DNA of 54,121 nucleotides, taken from Rhodobiaceae bacterium. Lineage in GTDB: Bacteria; Pseudomonadota; Alphaproteobacteria; Rhizobiales; TMED25. Shown piece after piece: positions 47,054 through 54,121 of the stretch. Every line of letters starts with the position of its first letter. Positions within the stretch are counted from its first letter, which is position 1. The stretch spans positions 1 to 54,121 of the forward strand of contig JABIEF010000031.1 in the NCBI GenBank assembly GCA_018651345.1. The letters are read 5' to 3'. The notes beneath the pieces are model-generated. The model was not told the DNA's origin and made no database searches. It saw nothing but the letters and a program-made list of their open reading frames with translations. The translations under genes and the position numbers were made by a program.

Positions 47054-48352
47054 CTAACTACCCAAACAATAATACTCGAACCCTAATTTATTCATCGTTT
47101 CAGGATTGAATATATTCCGGTAATCAAATATTTTATTACCTTTCATTTTATTTTTTAAGCTACTAAGAGAGATATTTTTAAATTCATCCCACTCGGTCAA
47201 GATCACAATCACGTCAGCACCTGATATAGCCTCGTCTAATGTAATGCATGTTCTTACATCTGGCATTATCTTATGATAATTCTCTATTGCCCTTGGATCA
47301 TAAACCTTTACATTAACTCCGCTATCAATAAGATTTGATATTATCGATAAACTTGGAGACTCCCTTACATCATCAGTGCCTGCCTTAAAGCTAACGCCAA
47401 GAATACTTACAACATCACCATTATTACCAATTTTTATTTTTTTAATAATTCTATTTGATAGCAAATCCTTCCTGCGGTTATTTGAAGCCTTAACCCCTTC
47501 AATAATTCTCAATTCAGATCCATGTTCATGCGCTATATTAATTAGAGCAGAAACATCTTTTGGGAAGCAAGAGCCTCCATAACCTGGACCTGGTTCTAAA
47601 AAACTATTTCCAATTCTCTTATCATAGCCAATGGCTTTTGAAACCTCTTTTACATTCGCATTCGTTGCCTCGCAAAGATCTGCAATCTCATTAATAAAGC
47701 TAACTTTCATAGCTAAAAAAGAATTTGCTGCATATTTTGCCATTTCTGCAGATCGTCTTTTCATTTTTATATAGGGAATATTGTTTGCAATTAATGATGC
47801 ATATATATCTCTCATTATTTTATCAGAATTATCATTCTCACAGCCTACTAAAATTCTATCTGGCGTCATGAAATCACTTATAGCCGAACCTTCACGTAAA
47901 AATTCTGGATTAGACACTACATCAAAATTTTCTTTTGCTACACTTTTAAGAAGCGTTCTCTCAATTTCATCACCAGTACCAATAGGGACAGTAGACTTAA
48001 CTATTATAAGCGTGTAACCTTTAAGTTGATTTCTGATACCCTCCACAGCGCTGTAAATGTATTGTAAATCTGCTTTACCATCTGATTGCATTGGAGTCCC
48101 AACAGCCAAAAATATTGCGTCTACATCAGCGATATGTGCATTCAAATCTTTTGAAAATAATAGACTGTTACAATCTACGTTTTTTTTTATTAGATCTTCT
48201 AGGTAGGGCTCGTAGAATGGCACTTGTCCTTCTAATAATAAATCTATTTTTGCTGCATTATTATCGACGCATATAACATCTAAGCCGCATTCAGCAAAAC
48301 AAGTTGCTGATACCAACCCTACATAGCCACAACCTATTACACATATTTTCAT
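47054..48352 (-). CDS. ugd: UDP-glucose 6-dehydrogenase
   Basis: Oxidises UDP-glucose to UDP-glucuronate for surface polysaccharides. 432 residues. The NAD motif is CVIGCGYVGLVSATCF at the N-terminus. The catalytic Cys is about residue 261 in GPGYGGSCFPKDVSAL, and the FLREGSA and SFKAGTDDVRESPS motifs are intact. It is divergent from galU, whose product supplies its substrate. Confidence 0.95.
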   Translation of the reverse strand: MKICVIGCGYVGLVSATCFAECGLDVICVDNNAAKIDLLLEGQVPFYEPYLEDLIKKNVDCNSLLFSKDLNAHIADVDAIFLAVGTPMQSDGKADLQYIYSAVEGIRNQLKGYTLIIVKSTVPIGTGDEIERTLLKSVAKENFDVVSNPEFLREGSAISDFMTPDRILVGCENDNSDKIMRDIYASLIANNIPYIKMKRRSAEMAKYAANSFLAMKVSFINEIADLCEATNANVKEVSKAIGYDKRIGNSFLEPGPGYGGSCFPKDVSALINIAHEHGSELRIIEGVKASNNRRKDLLSNRIIKKIKIGNNGDVVSILGVSFKAGTDDVRESPSLSIISNLIDSGVNVKVYDPRAIENYHKIMPDVRTCITLDEAISGADVIVILTEWDEFKNISLSSLKNKMKGNKIFDYRNIFNPETMNKLGFEYYCLGS

Positions 48353-48424
48353 ATAATATTTTCCTAGATATTATCTTTAATATTAATATTATTTAATTCA
48401 ATAACAATTTACTTTTAATAAAAA

Positions 48425-48433
48425 TGATATAAT
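48425..48433 (+). promoter_or_regulatory. Candidate extended -10 promoter for galU-kdsD
   Basis: TGATATAAT, an extended -10 (TGnTATAAT) with perfect hexamer, 82 bp before the galU ATG in the 163-bp gap divergent from ugd. No good -35 is seen, as often for extended -10 promoters. A/T richness makes the call moderate. Confidence 0.4.
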
Positions 48434-48515
48434 ACCAATATATAAAATAAATAATATATTCAAATTTAAATCGATAGGAATAGCAAAATATATATAAATA
48501 ACTTAGGATAAATTA

Positions 48516-49397
48516 ATGAAGAAAATATCAAAAGCTATAATACCTGTTGCAGGACTTGGAACAAGAATGCTTCCAGCTACAAAAAATTTGCCTAAAGAAT
48601 TATTGCCTATATTTGATCGACCGATGATCGAATATGCCCTTAAAGAGGCCTCTGAGGCAGGTATTGAAGATATTATATTCATTACAGGAAAAAATAAAGA
48701 AATGCTTCAATATTATCTCGGTAAAAACTATCAAGCCCGTCACACTTTTACTGAGGATAATAGGTCTATAAAACCAGAAAGACCAACCAAAAGTGAGTTA
48801 AATCCCAATAATATAGTATTTATAGAACAAAAAGAACCTTTAGGACTGGGTCACGCAGTTCTATGTGCCAAGAATATTATAGGCAATGAATCATTCTGCT
48901 TAATACTCCCCGATATGCTAGCAAAAGGTAAACCGGGTTGCTTAAGTCAAATGTTACAAGCTTATAATATTAATAAAGGAAATATAATTGGTCTAGAAAA
49001 AATACCTATAGAAGATACTTACAAATATGGTATTGTTAAAATATCTGATAAGAAAAATAATGTCTGTAAAATAGATGGCATGATTGAAAAGCCAAGACCT
49101 GAAAAAGCACCATCAAATTTAATGATTATGGGAAGATATATATTGCAACCAGAAATATTTGATACATTAGAACATCAAAACCCAGGTCACAATAATGAAA
49201 TACAGCTAACAGATGCCTTAATTACACTTATTGAAACACAAAAATTTACTGGCGTAGTGTTTGATGGAAAAACTTATGATTGTGGAGATAAATTAGGATA
49301 TTTAATGGCAAATTTACAATACGCTCTTGATAGTGAGGCAAATAATTCGGATATTAGAAAGACTCTTGTAAAATTAATACAAACATTGGAAAGCTAG
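48516..49397 (+). CDS. galU: UTP-glucose-1-phosphate uridylyltransferase
   Basis: Makes UDP-glucose. 293 residues with the N-terminal nucleotide-binding motif VAGLGTRMLPATKNLPKE, LPIFDRPMIEYALKEA, FIEQKEPLGLGHAVLCA, and the sugar-binding IEKPRPEKAPSNL. A GGATAA ribosome-binding site precedes the ATG. Its last codons contain a GGAAAG sequence placed to serve as ribosome-binding site for kdsD. Confidence 0.95.
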   Translation: MKKISKAIIPVAGLGTRMLPATKNLPKELLPIFDRPMIEYALKEASEAGIEDIIFITGKNKEMLQYYLGKNYQARHTFTEDNRSIKPERPTKSELNPNNIVFIEQKEPLGLGHAVLCAKNIIGNESFCLILPDMLAKGKPGCLSQMLQAYNINKGNIIGLEKIPIEDTYKYGIVKISDKKNNVCKIDGMIEKPRPEKAPSNLMIMGRYILQPEIFDTLEHQNPGHNNEIQLTDALITLIETQKFTGVVFDGKTYDCGDKLGYLMANLQYALDSEANNSDIRKTLVKLIQTLES

Positions 49398-49401
49398 TAA
49401 T

Positions 49402-50379
49402 ATTATTAATAAAATAAAAATTGTTGAAAAGACAAAGTCAATAGTTAGCGCTGAGATTGAAGGCCTTAATCTCATTATTAATGGATTAGAGGGTGATCTT
49501 TCAAGCTCTCTCTGTAAAGCCATAAATATTATACATGAATCTAACGGTCACGTAATAATTTCTGGAATTGGTAAGAGTGGACATATCGGAAACAAGATTT
49601 CTGCCACGTTATCATCAACAGGTACTCCATCATTCTTCATTCATGCAACAGAAGCTAATCATGGCGACCTTGGCATGATCACAAAAAATGATTGCTTGTT
49701 AATACTATCCCATTCCGGAGAAACATCAGAATTAAAAAATATTATAAATTATACAAAGAAAAACTCCTTGCCACTAATATCAATTACTGGAAATAAGAAT
49801 AGCATGCTGAGCTTAGCCTCTGAAGTTGCAATTATTCTTCCAGATGCCAAAGAAGCTTGCCCTAACTCTTTAATACCAACAACCTCCACAACAATGCAAT
49901 TAGTTATTGGGGATACAATCGCCATGATATTAATGGAGTTAAATTCTTTTTCAGAAAAGGATTTTAAGAAATTTCATCCTGGTGGACGCATTGGAGCGTC
50001 TCTCCTGAATATTGATGAAGTTATGCATACAGAGAAGAGCCTACCAATTATTTCATTGGGCAAATCAATGGGTGAGGCAATTATAATTATGAATGAAAAA
50101 AGATTTGGTTGCGTAGGAATAATAGATGAAATTTCTGGTCAGCTCATTGGCATCATAACCGATGGAGATTTACGCAGATCGATGGGGGTAAATCTAGTTG
50201 ATACAAGTGTTGAAAAAATTATGACCAAAAATCCAATTACATTAATAGAAAAAGATTCAATTAAAAATGCGATCAATCTATTGAATAAAGAAAAAATAAC
50301 TTGCGTATTTGTGACCAAAGATAAAAAACCAATTGGTATTGTGCATTTGCATGACCTTATAAAGATTACATCTACATAG
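49402..50379 (+). CDS. kdsD: D-arabinose 5-phosphate isomerase (KdsD/KpsF), non-AUG start
   Basis: Isomerises ribulose-5-P to arabinose-5-P for Kdo synthesis. The SIS domain with GIGKSGHIGNKISATLSSTG, HATEANHGDLGMI and LSHSGETSEL is complete only if translation starts upstream of the first ATG (49675). Two CBS domains follow (about 205-325). In this frame no ATG, GTG or TTG occurs from the frame-opening stop (49375) to 49675. The best start is ATT 49402, eight nt after GGAAAG at the end of galU, giving 325 residues, the family's normal length. ATT 49405, ATA 49414 and ATT 49420 are alternatives. A sequencing indel near 49410-49425 is the other possible explanation. Confidence 0.85.
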   Translation: MINKIKIVEKTKSIVSAEIEGLNLIINGLEGDLSSSLCKAINIIHESNGHVIISGIGKSGHIGNKISATLSSTGTPSFFIHATEANHGDLGMITKNDCLLILSHSGETSELKNIINYTKKNSLPLISITGNKNSMLSLASEVAIILPDAKEACPNSLIPTTSTTMQLVIGDTIAMILMELNSFSEKDFKKFHPGGRIGASLLNIDEVMHTEKSLPIISLGKSMGEAIIIMNEKRFGCVGIIDEISGQLIGIITDGDLRRSMGVNLVDTSVEKIMTKNPITLIEKDSIKNAINLLNKEKITCVFVTKDKKPIGIVHLHDLIKITST

Positions 50380-50384
50380 AAAAC

Positions 50385-51407
50385 CTAAATCCAACCCTTT
50401 AATTCATTCAAAGTTATGTCTTTAAGCATTGAGATAGCGATATCACTATGATTCATACAAGGTATTAATGTAAAATTCTTACCCCCGTGTTCGTAAAATT
50501 TTTCTTTTATCCCTATATCGAGCTCTTCAAGTGTTTCAACACAGTCTGATATGAAAGCGGGAGATATCATAGCGAGATTCTTAACTCCAGATTTTGCTAA
50601 ATCAACTACCGTATTTTCTGTATAAGGCTGCAACCATTCTTCTGGACCAAACCTAGATTGAAAAGTAAGCATAATCTCTTTATCAAACCATGTAATCTTT
50701 TCTCTTAAAAGTCTTGTTGTTTTATAACAATGACAGTGATATGGATCTCCTAGTGTTAAATATCTTTTCGGAAGACCGTGATATGATGTCAATAAAATAT
50801 CCGGAGACCATTTTAAATCATCTATATTTTTCTGAATTGATTCTGCTAGCGCATTTATATACAGAGGGTTGTCAAAATAAGGGGGTACAGTTCTTATAGA
50901 CGGCTGCCACCTCATTTTTTTCATGACACTAAATACTTCATCTTGCACAGAAGCTGTTGTCGCTGCAGAATACTGAGGATATAATGGAAATATCAACACC
51001 CTATCAATACCAGAATTCCTAAATTGATTAAGCTTTTCATAAATTGATGGCTTGCCATATCTCATTGCCCAATCAATAGAAATTTTATGTTTGCTAAACC
51101 TTTCTTTCAGAAGATTAGATTGTGATCTTGTATATGTCTTTAAAGGCGATTCATTATCTTTTTTATTCCATATTGCCTTATAAGCCTTAGCGCTTTTACT
51201 GGGTCTGAAACTTAAAATAATAAAATTTAAAATAAACCACCATAAATATCTATTTGTATCTACAACCCTTCTATCGGACAAAAATTCCTTTAGATACCTT
51301 CTTACTGACCAATAGTCAGTGGCTTCAGGGGTACCAAGATTAATTATCAAGACCCCAATTTTTCCATAATTAATAGAGGGGTGATTATCAGGAGTATGGT
51401 CATTCAT
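50385..51407 (-). CDS. hemH: Ferrochelatase
   Basis: Inserts ferrous iron into protoporphyrin IX, the last step of protohaem synthesis. 340 residues with GVLIINLGTPEATDYWSV at the N-terminus, the active-site His in LLTSYHGLPKRY, GDPYHCHCYKTTRLL and the C-terminal metal-site Glu region ISPAFISDCVETLEELD. The gene ends 5 bp from the convergent kdsD stop, with no visible terminator between. It is upstream of ccdA, which follows 43 bp before on the same strand in the haem/cytochrome theme. Confidence 0.95.
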   Translation of the reverse strand: MNDHTPDNHPSINYGKIGVLIINLGTPEATDYWSVRRYLKEFLSDRRVVDTNRYLWWFILNFIILSFRPSKSAKAYKAIWNKKDNESPLKTYTRSQSNLLKERFSKHKISIDWAMRYGKPSIYEKLNQFRNSGIDRVLIFPLYPQYSAATTASVQDEVFSVMKKMRWQPSIRTVPPYFDNPLYINALAESIQKNIDDLKWSPDILLTSYHGLPKRYLTLGDPYHCHCYKTTRLLREKITWFDKEIMLTFQSRFGPEEWLQPYTENTVVDLAKSGVKNLAMISPAFISDCVETLEELDIGIKEKFYEHGGKNFTLIPCMNHSDIAISMLKDITLNELKGWI

Positions 51408-51450
51408 TTTTCTAAATCCAATTAAATTATAATATGTCGTCTAACCAACA

Positions 51451-52203
51451 TTATAGTCCAAATATTGATAAAAAGGTTAAGTTTTCAACTAAAAAATATG
51501 AACTTTGCTCAACCCATCCAAAAATAAACCCAATACCAGTTAAAACTAGTATTAAGCCCATCATCCTTTCTACAAGATGTATGTAGCGTTTATATTTTTT
51601 AATTTTCTTAATCAGTTTATTAATAGCTAAACTGCTTAGAATAAATGGAATACCTAACCCTAGTGAGTATATAGACAATAATAATGCTCCTTCGTATAGG
51701 CTTTCCTTAACCGATGCTAAGGTTAAAACGCTTGCTAAGACAGGGCCAATGCATGGCGTCCAACCAAATCCAAAGACAAATCCCATTAAGAATGAACTAA
51801 AAAAACCAGTTATTTTAAAATTTTTCTGATATGAGAAGTTTTTATTAAGAAATGAGAAGTTGAATAATCCCATAAAATGAAACCCAAACAACAATATTAT
51901 AAAACCTGCTATTTGACTAAACCCAAATCCTATATTTAAAAACTCAAATCTTATATTAAACAAAGGTCTGATGGCAGATGCAGATGCTCCCATAGCTATA
52001 AATACCAGAGAAAATCCAAGAACAAAAAATATTGATCTAAATATAAGAGTTTTATTATATATTTTTTTATCTTCATTCAACAATAGCTCACTCAAACTTA
52101 TGCCTGTGAGGTAGCAAAGATATGGGGGAACCAAAGGTAATACACATGGCGACAAGAAGCTTAATATTCCAGCAGCGAATACAATACTATAAGTAATGTC
52201 CAT
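51451..52203 (-). CDS. ccdA: Cytochrome c biogenesis protein CcdA
   Basis: Membrane thiol carrier that passes reducing power from cytoplasmic thioredoxin to periplasmic cytochrome c assembly proteins. 250 residues, six membrane helices. The Cys pair is in SFLSPCVLPLVPPYLCYLTG (N-terminal helix) and FGFGWTPCIGPVLASVL, matching CcdA/DsbD-beta domains. It lies upstream of hemH on the same strand, so haem supply and cytochrome c maturation may be co-expressed. Confidence 0.93.
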   Translation of the reverse strand: MDITYSIVFAAGILSFLSPCVLPLVPPYLCYLTGISLSELLLNEDKKIYNKTLIFRSIFFVLGFSLVFIAMGASASAIRPLFNIRFEFLNIGFGFSQIAGFIILLFGFHFMGLFNFSFLNKNFSYQKNFKITGFFSSFLMGFVFGFGWTPCIGPVLASVLTLASVKESLYEGALLLSIYSLGLGIPFILSSLAINKLIKKIKKYKRYIHLVERMMGLILVLTGIGFIFGWVEQSSYFLVENLTFLSIFGL

Positions 52204-52277
52204 GATTAAAACCTTTAAAAAAATATTATATTTATTATATGGGGATTATAAATTTTATTAAAATAATATTATAAAAA

Positions 52278-52931
52278 TTAAAGACGGATAGAATTTATGT
52301 TATCAGCATAATCAGGTGTCTTGAAAATAGATGATCCCGCAACAAGAATATCTGCACCAGCAGCAACACAATCTCTTGCGTTATCAGACGTCACTCCACC
52401 GTCAACCTCAATTAGAATATTTCTATCACCGATCATTTTTTTAAGACTTTTAATTTTATCTACTGTAGATCTTATAAATGTTTGGCCAGCAAAACCTGGA
52501 TTAACAGACATAACAATTACCATGTCTATCTCATCAATTACAGGTAATAGCATTTCAATAGGAGTTGCAGGGTTGATTGCAATACCAACCTTTTTGCTTA
52601 AGGACCTAATGAGGCTAATCGTTCTGTGTAAATGTACCTCAGCCTCTAAGTGTATAGAAATATGATCTGCACCTGCATCAGCAAAGTCCTTTATATAACT
52701 ATCGGTAGGAGAAATCATAAGATGCACATCGAAAGGTATCTTTGTGCAAGATCTTATTGAATTTACAACAAGAGCTCCAATTGTGATATTAGGAACAAAA
52801 TGACCGTCCATTACATCAACATGTATCAGATCTGCGCCTGCTTTTTCTAAAGAAACAATCTCTTCACCTAACCTAGAGAAATCAGCTGAAAGTATTGATG
52901 GGGCTATTAATATTTCTTTCAAATTATTCAT
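52278..52931 (-). CDS. rpe: Ribulose-phosphate 3-epimerase
   Basis: Pentose phosphate pathway enzyme, 217 residues, TIM-barrel. Motifs: IAPSILSADFSRLGEE, IHVDVMDGHFVPNITIG, DVHLMI (metal His), MSVNPGFAGQTFI and EVDGGVTSDNA (catalytic Asp). Length is normal. It is 3 bp downstream of bioY. Confidence 0.96.
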   Translation of the reverse strand: MNNLKEILIAPSILSADFSRLGEEIVSLEKAGADLIHVDVMDGHFVPNITIGALVVNSIRSCTKIPFDVHLMISPTDSYIKDFADAGADHISIHLEAEVHLHRTISLIRSLSKKVGIAINPATPIEMLLPVIDEIDMVIVMSVNPGFAGQTFIRSTVDKIKSLKKMIGDRNILIEVDGGVTSDNARDCVAAGADILVAGSSIFKTPDYADNINSIRL

Positions 52932-52934
52932 GAT

Positions 52935-53540
52935 TTATTTGCTTCGTTTATTAAAAAATTTCCAAGCAGATGGTATTAGTAAAGTTGCTAAGAGAATCTT
53001 AAATATTTCAGCTGGATAAAAAGGTAAAAAACCTCCCATAATTGCTTTTTCAATTCCTATCATATTAGATAAGTATATTACCCCGGACATATATATTATT
53101 AATGTTCCGATAAAAATCGCTGAAATAGTTGTTAAATAACTCTTGCCCCAACCTCTATCTGATAAACTACCCAGAACAATACCTGCAAGTAAAAATCCAA
53201 GTAAATATCCGCCTGTAGGACCCATAATATAAGCAATGCCTGCACCTCCTGCAAAAACAGGGATACCAGCGAGACCTTGCAAGAGATAAAACAATATTGT
53301 GGTCGTACCGTAAAGTCTACCAAAGGTCATGGCTATTACGCATACAGCAAAGGTTTGCATTGTCATTGGAACTGGAAAAAAAGGTATAGATATTTTAGCG
53401 GATAATGTGAGTAATATGCTACCCATCAGTACTAGCGATATTATATACAGTGGTGATGCAATTTTTTCTTTAAAAATAGACCCCATCAGTGTATCCGTTT
53501 GTTTCAAACGATATGATAAGAGAAATTGAGATGATGGCAT
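52935..53540 (-). CDS. bioY: BioY-family biotin transporter (ECF substrate-binding subunit)
   Basis: A 201-residue membrane protein with five to six hydrophobic helices. The family signature FFPVPMTMQTFAVCVIAM and GGAGIAYIMGPTGGYLLGFLLAG are clear. BioY binds biotin in the membrane, alone or with an ECF AT module (not seen here), suggesting biotin uptake. The N-terminus from ATG 53540 (AAGGAAAA upstream) has an odd first 20 residues, and its codons 3-10 are an exact copy of a segment in the 23S-5S spacer. An internal Met at residue 19 (MGSIFKEK) could be the older start. Only five residues (SLLQG) would be hard to judge beyond this. Confidence 0.92.
   Translation of the reverse strand: MPSSQFLLSYRLKQTDTLMGSIFKEKIASPLYIISLVLMGSILLTLSAKISIPFFPVPMTMQTFAVCVIAMTFGRLYGTTTILFYLLQGLAGIPVFAGGAGIAYIMGPTGGYLLGFLLAGIVLGSLSDRGWGKSYLTTISAIFIGTLIIYMSGVIYLSNMIGIEKAIMGGFLPFYPAEIFKILLATLLIPSAWKFFNKRSK
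53511..53534. repeat. 24-bp direct repeat, copy 1 (within bioY 5' end)
   Basis: Exact copy of 53847-53870. The core is GATAAGAGAAATTGAGATGA. Agreement continues a few bases to the left with one mismatch, and loosely to the right (ATAGTATTTTCCT here, ATAAAGTATTTCCT in copy 2). On the minus strand it encodes bioY residues just after the start codon. Confidence 0.9.
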
Positions 53541-53582
53541 AGTATTTTCCTTTTTTATTCAACAACAATCTACGTATAATTA

Positions 53583-53597
53583 TTCTCGTTGCGAGAA
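53583..53597. promoter_or_regulatory. Palindrome upstream of bioY
   Basis: TTCTCG-TTG-CGAGAA, perfect 6-bp arms, about 45 bp before the bioY ATG in the gap to 5S rRNA. It could be a repressor operator or part of a short hairpin ending the rRNA transcript; there is no T-run after it on the minus strand, so an operator is slightly favoured. The rest of the 53541-53695 gap shows no gene. Confidence 0.35.
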
Positions 53598-53695
53598 AAG
53601 ATTTTAAATAGCATTATAGGTATTAATATCACTTAATATATAAGAAAGTATTATTAATATATCTTTAAATGTTTGATGAATTTTCTATTTGATAT

Positions 53696-53845
53696 GTTAG
53701 GGCTTATACAAAGTCTGGCAACGACCTACTCTCCCACGCCTTAAGACGGAGTACCATCGGCGCTAAAGGTTTTAACTATCGAGTTCGGAATGGGATCGAG
53801 TTTAGACCCTTTGCTATGGTCACCAGACCATGAATAAGCCCTAAC
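53696..53845. repeat. Inverted repeat flanking 5S rRNA (processing stem)
   Basis: GTTAGGGCTTAT (53696-53707) is the exact complement of ATAAGCCCTAAC (53834-53845), extending by one further A-T pair. The arms lie just outside the 5S gene and continue its terminal helix, forming a long double-stranded stem in the precursor. This is the usual substrate shape for RNase III/RNase E maturation. Confidence 0.75.
53713..53828 (-). rRNA. rrf: 5S ribosomal RNA
   Basis: On the minus strand the RNA begins GTCTGGTGACCATAGC and ends GTCGTTGCCAGAC, closing helix GTCTGG/CCAGAC. The inner region has the conserved loop CCCATTCCGAACTCG and the GATGGTACTCC and GTGGGAGAGTAGG segments. About 116 nt, normal. It follows 23S in the transcript, with bioY next downstream. 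Confidence 0.96.
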
Positions 53846-53846
53846 A

Positions 53847-53870
53847 ATATGATAAGAGAAATTGAGATGA
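53847..53870. repeat. 24-bp direct repeat, copy 2 (23S-5S spacer)
   Basis: Identical to 53511-53534. It lies between the 5S processing stem and a 9-bp hairpin (TATAAAGTA/TACTTTATA, 53877-53902) that follows the 23S 3' end. Two copies 336 bp apart on the same strand, with the 5S gene between, suggest a local duplication of rRNA-spacer DNA. Confidence 0.9.
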
Positions 53871-53920
53871 CAACCGTATAAAGTATTTCCTAGTACTTTA
53901 TACAATTACATAAATAATGG

Positions 53921-54121
<201 letters not shown>

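Noticed and set aside
49675-50379. A truncated kdsD starting at ATG 49675.
   Set aside because: This would delete the sugar-phosphate-binding part of the SIS domain, although the upstream frame encodes it intact.
49378-50379. GalU-KdsD fusion by stop-codon read-through.
   Set aside because: kdsD is in a different frame from galU, so reading through the galU TAG would not enter it.

Overview
The window is an AT-rich (roughly two thirds A+T by eye), gene-dense stretch of chromosome from a free-living alphaproteobacterium, probably a streamlined marine lineage. The class call rests on several alphaproteobacterial hallmarks: a DUF4164 coiled-coil protein beside zapA, a 6S RNA between zapA and the 5-formyltetrahydrofolate cyclo-ligase gene, a TrcR/DUF1013 protein, transhydrogenase with a split alpha subunit next to a tiny aa3-oxidase subunit IV, and the block efp - IMPase - MotA-like - OmpA-like - rpmE. 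Complete glycolytic, purine and glutamate-synthase genes argue against an obligate intracellular parasite. The lineage itself is inference.

Layout. 1-3720 (-): Tol-Pal envelope operon (tolQ, tolR, tolA, tolB, 5' end of pal). 3863-6709 (-): ruvC-ruvA-ruvB Holliday-junction genes and yebC. 6802-9155 (-): YmdB-like phosphoesterase, 5-FCL, 6S RNA, zapA, DUF4164. 9398-14703 (+): tkt-gap-pgk-fba carbon block behind a good sigma70-type promoter. 14760-20020 (+): Sel1 protein, efp, a catalytically degenerate inositol-monophosphatase homologue, a MotA-like/OmpA-like pair, rpmE. 20103-25430 (+): quinone oxidoreductase, TrcR, TauE-like transporter, purE-purK, rpsU, TPR lipoprotein. 25425-31818 (-): pntB, pntA2, pntA1, CoxIV-like peptide, UbiB-family kinase-like protein, oligoendopeptidase F. 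31925-33436: small Fis-type regulator, DUF1244, N-formylglutamate amidohydrolase, rpmJ. 33535-39632 (-): gltD-gltB. 39838-46993: S9 peptidase, threonine aldolase, HisN-type phosphatase, tRNA-Val(GAC), an orphan protein, a candidate structured RNA, an FAH-family enzyme, a YeiH-type transporter. 47054-50379: ugd (-) and galU-kdsD (+), precursors for surface polysaccharide and LPS. 50385-53540 (-): hemH, ccdA, rpe, bioY. 53713-54121 (-): 5S rRNA and the 3' end of 23S rRNA.

Most genes are ordinary core functions. The points most worth a second look are: (1) kdsD appears to start with a non-AUG codon (ATT), because the conserved N-terminal SIS region has no ATG, GTG or TTG in frame; (2) the IMPase/SuhB homologue downstream of efp has lost nearly all metal-binding residues, while the HisN paralogue in the same window keeps them; (3) a 24-bp exact repeat is shared by the 23S-5S spacer and the first codons of bioY; (4) a structured, unassigned RNA-like element lies at about 44625-44740; (5) a 102-residue protein pairs an N-terminus resembling the start of a receiver domain with a Fis-type HTH.
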